Program-made: the position numbers and the translations under genes
DNA from: JAQBDA01 sp032124675
GTDB lineage: Bacteria; Chloroflexota; Anaerolineae; Anaerolineales; UBA4823
NCBI GenBank assembly: GCA_032124675.1
Contig: JAQBDA010000095.1
Span: 1-64,000 of the forward strand
Reading direction: 5' to 3'
DNA length: 64,000 bases
In this document: one piece after another, positions 61,184-64,000 of the stretch
How the letters are laid out: every line of letters starts with the position of its first letter
How positions within the stretch are numbered: position 1 is the first letter of the stretch
Notes under the pieces: model-generated
Database searches by the model: none
Told to the model about the DNA's origin: nothing
What the model saw: the letters and a program-made list of their open reading frames with translations, nothing else

Positions 61184-61621
61184 TTATTTGGTGCTGTTTT
61201 CAGACTGGCAGCTGGCGCACAGACCGGTGATGGACAGGTGTTCCAGGTCAGCCAGGAACTGATAGTTCGATCTTAACTTGTTGTCCAGTGGTTCTATGAG
61301 ATGGTATTCGGCGTTGAGAACCTCCCCGCAGTGCTTGCAGACCAGGTGGATATGCTCGCCATGTTCGAATGTGGTGTAGACCACACACCCATCCCACAGG
61401 TCAGCGCGGCTTGCCAGCCCATTGGCGACCAGCAAGTCCAGCGTGCGGTAGACCGTGGCGATATTAATTGCCCGGGCGCGAGAATGAACCTGGTCATAGA
61501 TTTCTTCGACGGATACGTGCCCGCCGGCATGCGCCAGGGTTTCGATGATCATCTCGCGCTGAGGGGTCATCCGGTAGCCGCGCTGGCGGAGCGTATCGAG
61601 CAGGGTATGGCAGTGTGACAT
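61184..61621 (-). CDS. Fur-family metalloregulator (Nur/Zur/Fur type)
   Basis: The 145-residue winged-helix repressor has the DNA-binding part RMTPQREMIIETLAHAGGHVSVEEIY and NIATVYRTLDLLVANGL. The metal-site motif EHGEHIHLVC is followed by two structural zinc pairs, CKHC and CASC. Location just upstream of cbiMQO, and a TTGCAA-type palindrome 15 bp before its start, suggest a nickel (Nur) or cobalt role; zinc is also possible. It probably regulates itself and the transporter. Confidence 0.92.
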   Translation of the reverse strand: MSHCHTLLDTLRQRGYRMTPQREMIIETLAHAGGHVSVEEIYDQVHSRARAINIATVYRTLDLLVANGLASRADLWDGCVVYTTFEHGEHIHLVCKHCGEVLNAEYHLIEPLDNKLRSNYQFLADLEHLSITGLCASCQSENSTK

Positions 61622-61635
61622 TGCGAATTATCTCT

Positions 61636-61653
61636 ATTGCAATTATTTGCAAT
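61636..61653. promoter_or_regulatory. Nur-like operator ATTGCAA-TTAT-TTGCAAT
   Basis: A perfect 7-4-7 inverted repeat lies 15 bp upstream of the Fur-family start codon. The Streptomyces Nur box is TTGCAA-N5-TTGCAA; here the spacer is 4. Confidence 0.65.
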
Positions 61654-61711
61654 AAGAATTATACCAACACTATCTGATTATTTAGGTTAACAATTGGTTA
61701 TTAAAACAGAT

Positions 61712-61734
61712 CAGGGTGGAGAGATGCCACCCTG
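61712..61734 (-). terminator. Terminator after thioredoxin
   Basis: Stem CAGGGTGG/CCACCCTG, followed on the minus strand by ATCTGTTTTAAT. Confidence 0.6.
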
Positions 61735-61757
61735 GGTGTCAGGTAAGGGTCAGTGGG

Positions 61758-62084
61758 CTACTGCAGGTGCGGGCTGAATTTGGCAGCGATCTTATCCTTC
61801 GGCTGGTACCCGGAAAGACGCTGGCTTGGCTCGCCGTTTACAAACAGCATCAGCGTGGGTACGCCCATTACCTGGTACTGCATGGCGATATCGGGGCTGG
61901 TGTCTACGTCCAACTTGACGATCTTTACCTTTCCGGTCCAGTCCTGAGCAAGCTGCTTTACGACCGGGTCAAGCATCCTGCAAGGCCCGCACCACACAGC
62001 GGTGAAATCTACGATCACCGGCTGGCTGGATTCGAGGACTTCGCTTTGAAAGGTATCTGCTTTGATATGGATAACTTCGGACAT
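61758..62084 (-). CDS. trxA: Thioredoxin
   Basis: The 108-residue disulfide reductase has active site WCGPCR and the cis-Pro motif GVPTLMLF. GGAGG 4-5 bp upstream fixes the ATG at 62084. It is probably a single-gene transcript, upstream of the Fur-family gene. Confidence 0.96.
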   Translation of the reverse strand: MSEVIHIKADTFQSEVLESSQPVIVDFTAVWCGPCRMLDPVVKQLAQDWTGKVKIVKLDVDTSPDIAMQYQVMGVPTLMLFVNGEPSQRLSGYQPKDKIAAKFSPHLQ

Positions 62085-62329
62085 TAATCCTCCAGAATAA
62101 TATTGCCAATGATTACCGGTCATTCCCCGAGCAGGTCGGCCTGGCGGCTCGTTCCTGGTACGAATAAATTATTGAACGGCATGACCGGAAAGATAGTAAC
62201 GAGTTCGCACTCAAATGTCAAGGTAGGGGAGTAAATCTTCTCATGGAATATTAAAGAACAGCGCGGCGTTGACGGTAAAAGCCAGGCGTGATAGAATGCA
62301 CAGCGCCTGAATAACTCCTCAGAGCACGC

Positions 62330-62401
62330 GGGCGCGTAGCTCAATGGTAGAGCAGTGGCCTTTTAAGCCATTGGTTGCAGGTTCGAGCCCTGCCGCGCTC
62401 A
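62330..62401 (+). tRNA. tRNA-Lys (anticodon TTT)
   Basis: The acceptor GGGCGCG pairs with CGCGCTC (one G-U). The D arm is GCTC/GAGC, the anticodon arm GTGGC-CTTTTAA-GCCAT, and the T arm GCAGG-TTCGAGC-CCTGC, with discriminator A. CCA is not encoded. A terminator follows, and a tyrosine integrase lies 229 bp downstream. Confidence 0.95.
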
Positions 62402-62450
62402 CTAAGTTACCACATTGACCCTTAAATGGGTCGTAAAACAAGTGAATCCT

Positions 62451-62481
62451 CCCACCTAGACCTGCCAGATGGTGGGTTTTT
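62451..62481 (+). terminator. Terminator downstream of tRNA-Lys
   Basis: Stem CCCACC/GGTGGG is followed by TTTTT. Confidence 0.75.
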
Positions 62482-62577
62482 GTGTTTAATCTCCCACTTA
62501 ACTCTTGTTTTTAGATTTGCCGAAAAAACGGCTCAGAATTTATTTCCAATGTACTTGTTTTTATTTTTGCACCCGCC

Positions 62578-62604
62578 AGTCAACAAGAGTCAACAGCAGT
62601 CAAC
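62578..62604 (+). repeat. Three 10-bp spaced AGTCAAC repeats before the integrase
   Basis: AGTCAAC occurs at 62578, 62588 and 62598, exactly one helical turn apart. They end 26 bp before the integrase start and could bind the integrase arm domain or a regulator. Confidence 0.6.
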
Positions 62605-62629
62605 CACTAACATGAAAGGAAGGTGTAGT

Positions 62630-63646
62630 ATGGCAAGAAACAGGAAGAAGGAGTTGATGATGATAACGTTTGACAAGGCAAGTGAGTTATATCTGTCTAC
62701 GCTGGCTACCGAGGGAAAAAGTCCCAGATATATCGATTGGCTGAAAACTCGGTTGCGATATTTCGGGGATTTTCTCACGCGGACTTACGGCAAAGATTTT
62801 ATCCTCCAAGAATTGGATGTCGAAGATGGTCGATCCTATCTTAGAGAGCTTATGGAGAGGGGCACGCGTTACGAGGATCACCCCATGCACAAGGCGCAAC
62901 GGGGTAAGCTCAAAATCCAGTATATCCATGGGCTGGGCAGGGCAGTGCGTTCTTTCTCAACCTGGGCGCACGAGGAAGGGTATTTGGATGAGAATATCAT
63001 GCGCCGACTCAAACTCCCGCAACTTCCAAAGACCTTACCCGAGCCGCTGACTGAAGAAGAAATCCAGCGCGTGCTCGCGGTCAGCCTGGATCAAACCTAT
63101 GAGCGGCTGCGTAATTTCTCCATGATGATGTTGTTTTTCGATACAGGCATTCGTCTAGATGAATTGGTTAATCTCAGGCTCTCCAGAGTTGATTTCACAA
63201 TTGGAGAAATGACGATCATCGGGAAGGGTAACAAAGAGCGCAAGGTTCCCATCGGGCTGCAGGCTAAGAAAGCGCTGATGGATTACATCACATTGGAGAG
63301 ACCAGAGCCGGCAAGGCTTGGAGATGAAGATCGCGTGTTCCTCAGCTCGGAAGGCTTCCCCATCACGCACACGACCGTCGAAAAGTTATTTCAAAGAGTG
63401 AAGCAGCGAGCCGAAATCAACAAGTTTCATCCACATGCCTGCCGGCATACCTTTGCGGTGCGCTATTTGATCCATGGCGGAGATGCCTTCAGCTTGCAGA
63501 AAATCCTGGGGCATACTTCATTAGAGATGACGCGCAAGTACGTCAACCTGGCTTCGGAGGATGTAAAAGAAAAGCACCGGCGCTTCAGCCCGATGGATAA
63601 TCTGGGGTTCAGGGTGAAGGGGAGAGGGAGACCAAAATTGAAGTGA
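62630..63646 (+). CDS. Tyrosine recombinase / phage-type integrase
   Basis: The 338-residue protein has an N-terminal SAM-like core-binding domain (about 10-130) and a catalytic domain. The residues are Arg in DTGIRLDELVNL, Lys in GKGNKERKVPIG, HxxR in HACRHTFAVRY, His in LGHTSLEMTRKYV and the Tyr in that same block. AAGGAAGG before the ATG at 62630 fixes the start. It lies just after tRNA-Lys in the same orientation, as in tRNA-integrated islands. XerC/D is less likely in this context. Confidence 0.92.
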   Translation: MARNRKKELMMITFDKASELYLSTLATEGKSPRYIDWLKTRLRYFGDFLTRTYGKDFILQELDVEDGRSYLRELMERGTRYEDHPMHKAQRGKLKIQYIHGLGRAVRSFSTWAHEEGYLDENIMRRLKLPQLPKTLPEPLTEEEIQRVLAVSLDQTYERLRNFSMMMLFFDTGIRLDELVNLRLSRVDFTIGEMTIIGKGNKERKVPIGLQAKKALMDYITLERPEPARLGDEDRVFLSSEGFPITHTTVEKLFQRVKQRAEINKFHPHACRHTFAVRYLIHGGDAFSLQKILGHTSLEMTRKYVNLASEDVKEKHRRFSPMDNLGFRVKGRGRPKLK

Positions 63647-63659
63647 TCGAAGATCAAAG

Positions 63660-64000
63660 CTAATAAAACTTCCCGGTATCAGCCAGGCGGGTTATCGGCA
63701 TGACCTCAATCCGTTCAGCGAGAGGGTAGGCTCTTTGTCCAGGATAAAAAACGATTAGCCTGTCTAATCCAAGATCTTCCATTGCAATCTTCATCGATGG
63801 CGTCAGACGTGGCGCATCTTTGCGCTTGCATTCAACGCCAAGTCGTTTGCCATCTTTCAATAACAGGAGGTCCAGCTCCGCCCCGTTGTGTGTACCCCAG
63901 AAATAGGCTTCGTCTGGGCGCACAGCTTTGATAGTTTCCTCAATGGCATACCCCTCCCAGGAAGCTCCAATTTTGGGGTGGGTGTAAAGGTCCAGTTCGG
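63660..64000 (-). CDS. AAA-type ATPase with DUF4143 domain (C-terminal part only)
   Basis: The frame is open to the window edge, so the N-terminal ATPase part is outside. The visible 113 residues are the DUF4143 C-terminus: HPKIGASWEGYAIEETI, EAYFWGTHNGAELDLLL, GVECKRKDAPRLTPSM and DLGLDRLIVFYPGQRAYPL. The E-L-D-L and ECKR residues resemble a PD-(D/E)xK-like fold. Such proteins are common in accessory regions. It fits as island cargo, convergent with the integrase. Confidence 0.85.
   Translation of the reverse strand, partial: ELDLYTHPKIGASWEGYAIEETIKAVRPDEAYFWGTHNGAELDLLLLKDGKRLGVECKRKDAPRLTPSMKIAMEDLGLDRLIVFYPGQRAYPLAERIEVMPITRLADTGKFY

Noticed and set aside
62426..62629. Upstream extension of the integrase frame to 62426
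   Set aside because: It would run through the tRNA terminator and the phased repeats; the ATG at 62630 has a proper ribosome site and starts the conserved domain.

Overview
The window is about 60% GC and densely packed with bacterial housekeeping genes. I read it as a chromosome segment of a Chloroflexota bacterium, probably Anaerolineae-like. The clues are secreted proteins ending in a short YLP tail, surface proteins with Pro/Thr-rich linkers behind signal peptides or lipoboxes, an actinobacterial-type sulfur-carrier cysteine pathway, and a monoderm-style set of envelope proteins. No rRNA gene is present to confirm this, so the taxonomy is inference.

Layout. 1-2.4 kb: a 5'-truncated surface peptidase facing an FHA-domain protein. 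2.4-8.3 kb (minus strand): argG-argH-lipB-secreted M28 peptidase-FHA, led by what looks like a complete leader-peptide attenuator with an arginine-rich peptide. 8.4-14.8 kb: clpB, an S9 peptidase, a terpenoid-cyclase-fold protein and a YIP1 membrane protein. 15.2-18.8 kb: two coupled trypsin-like proteases with a LuxR-type regulator, then Hsp20 and an SlyD-like isomerase. 19-20.2 kb: a membrane M28 peptidase. 20.2-25 kb (minus): cysM-mec-(96-aa unknown)-cysO-moeZ-PIG-L, a cysteine synthesis operon behind a second leader-peptide attenuator with Cys codons. 25-33 kb: envelope proteins (GIN-domain lipoprotein, class B PBP, and a 1387-residue secreted HExxH/VWA protein). 33-40.5 kb: a KamA-type radical SAM aminomutase, a lipoprotein, a response regulator, M32 carboxypeptidase, short SerA, CutA and a MalY-type enzyme. 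40.5-45.7 kb: a MacB-type ABC exporter with two adaptor proteins. 46-52 kb: a GltD-like oxidoreductase, OsmC, gyrA and birA. 52-57 kb: the canonical rpsB-tsf-pyrH-frr-uppS-cdsA run, with a long acidic tail on S2. 57-58.5 kb: a SAM-I riboswitch controlling metK. 58.7-62.1 kb (minus): a Fur-family regulator with a Nur-like operator, a CbiMQO Ni/Co transporter, and thioredoxin. 62.3-64 kb: tRNA-Lys followed by a tyrosine integrase and a DUF4143 ATPase, probably the edge of a genomic island.

The most notable observations are the two amino-acid attenuators. In each, a leader peptide, an antiterminator pairing and an intrinsic terminator can be read directly from the sequence. A second theme is a family of degenerate 7-bp tandem repeats scattered between genes. 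One tract lies inside the lipB reading frame and another inside the P3 arm of the SAM-I riboswitch. Other intergenic structure includes MITE-like inverted repeats, large palindromes, and a CRP/FNR-type site between the exporter and the GltD-like gene.
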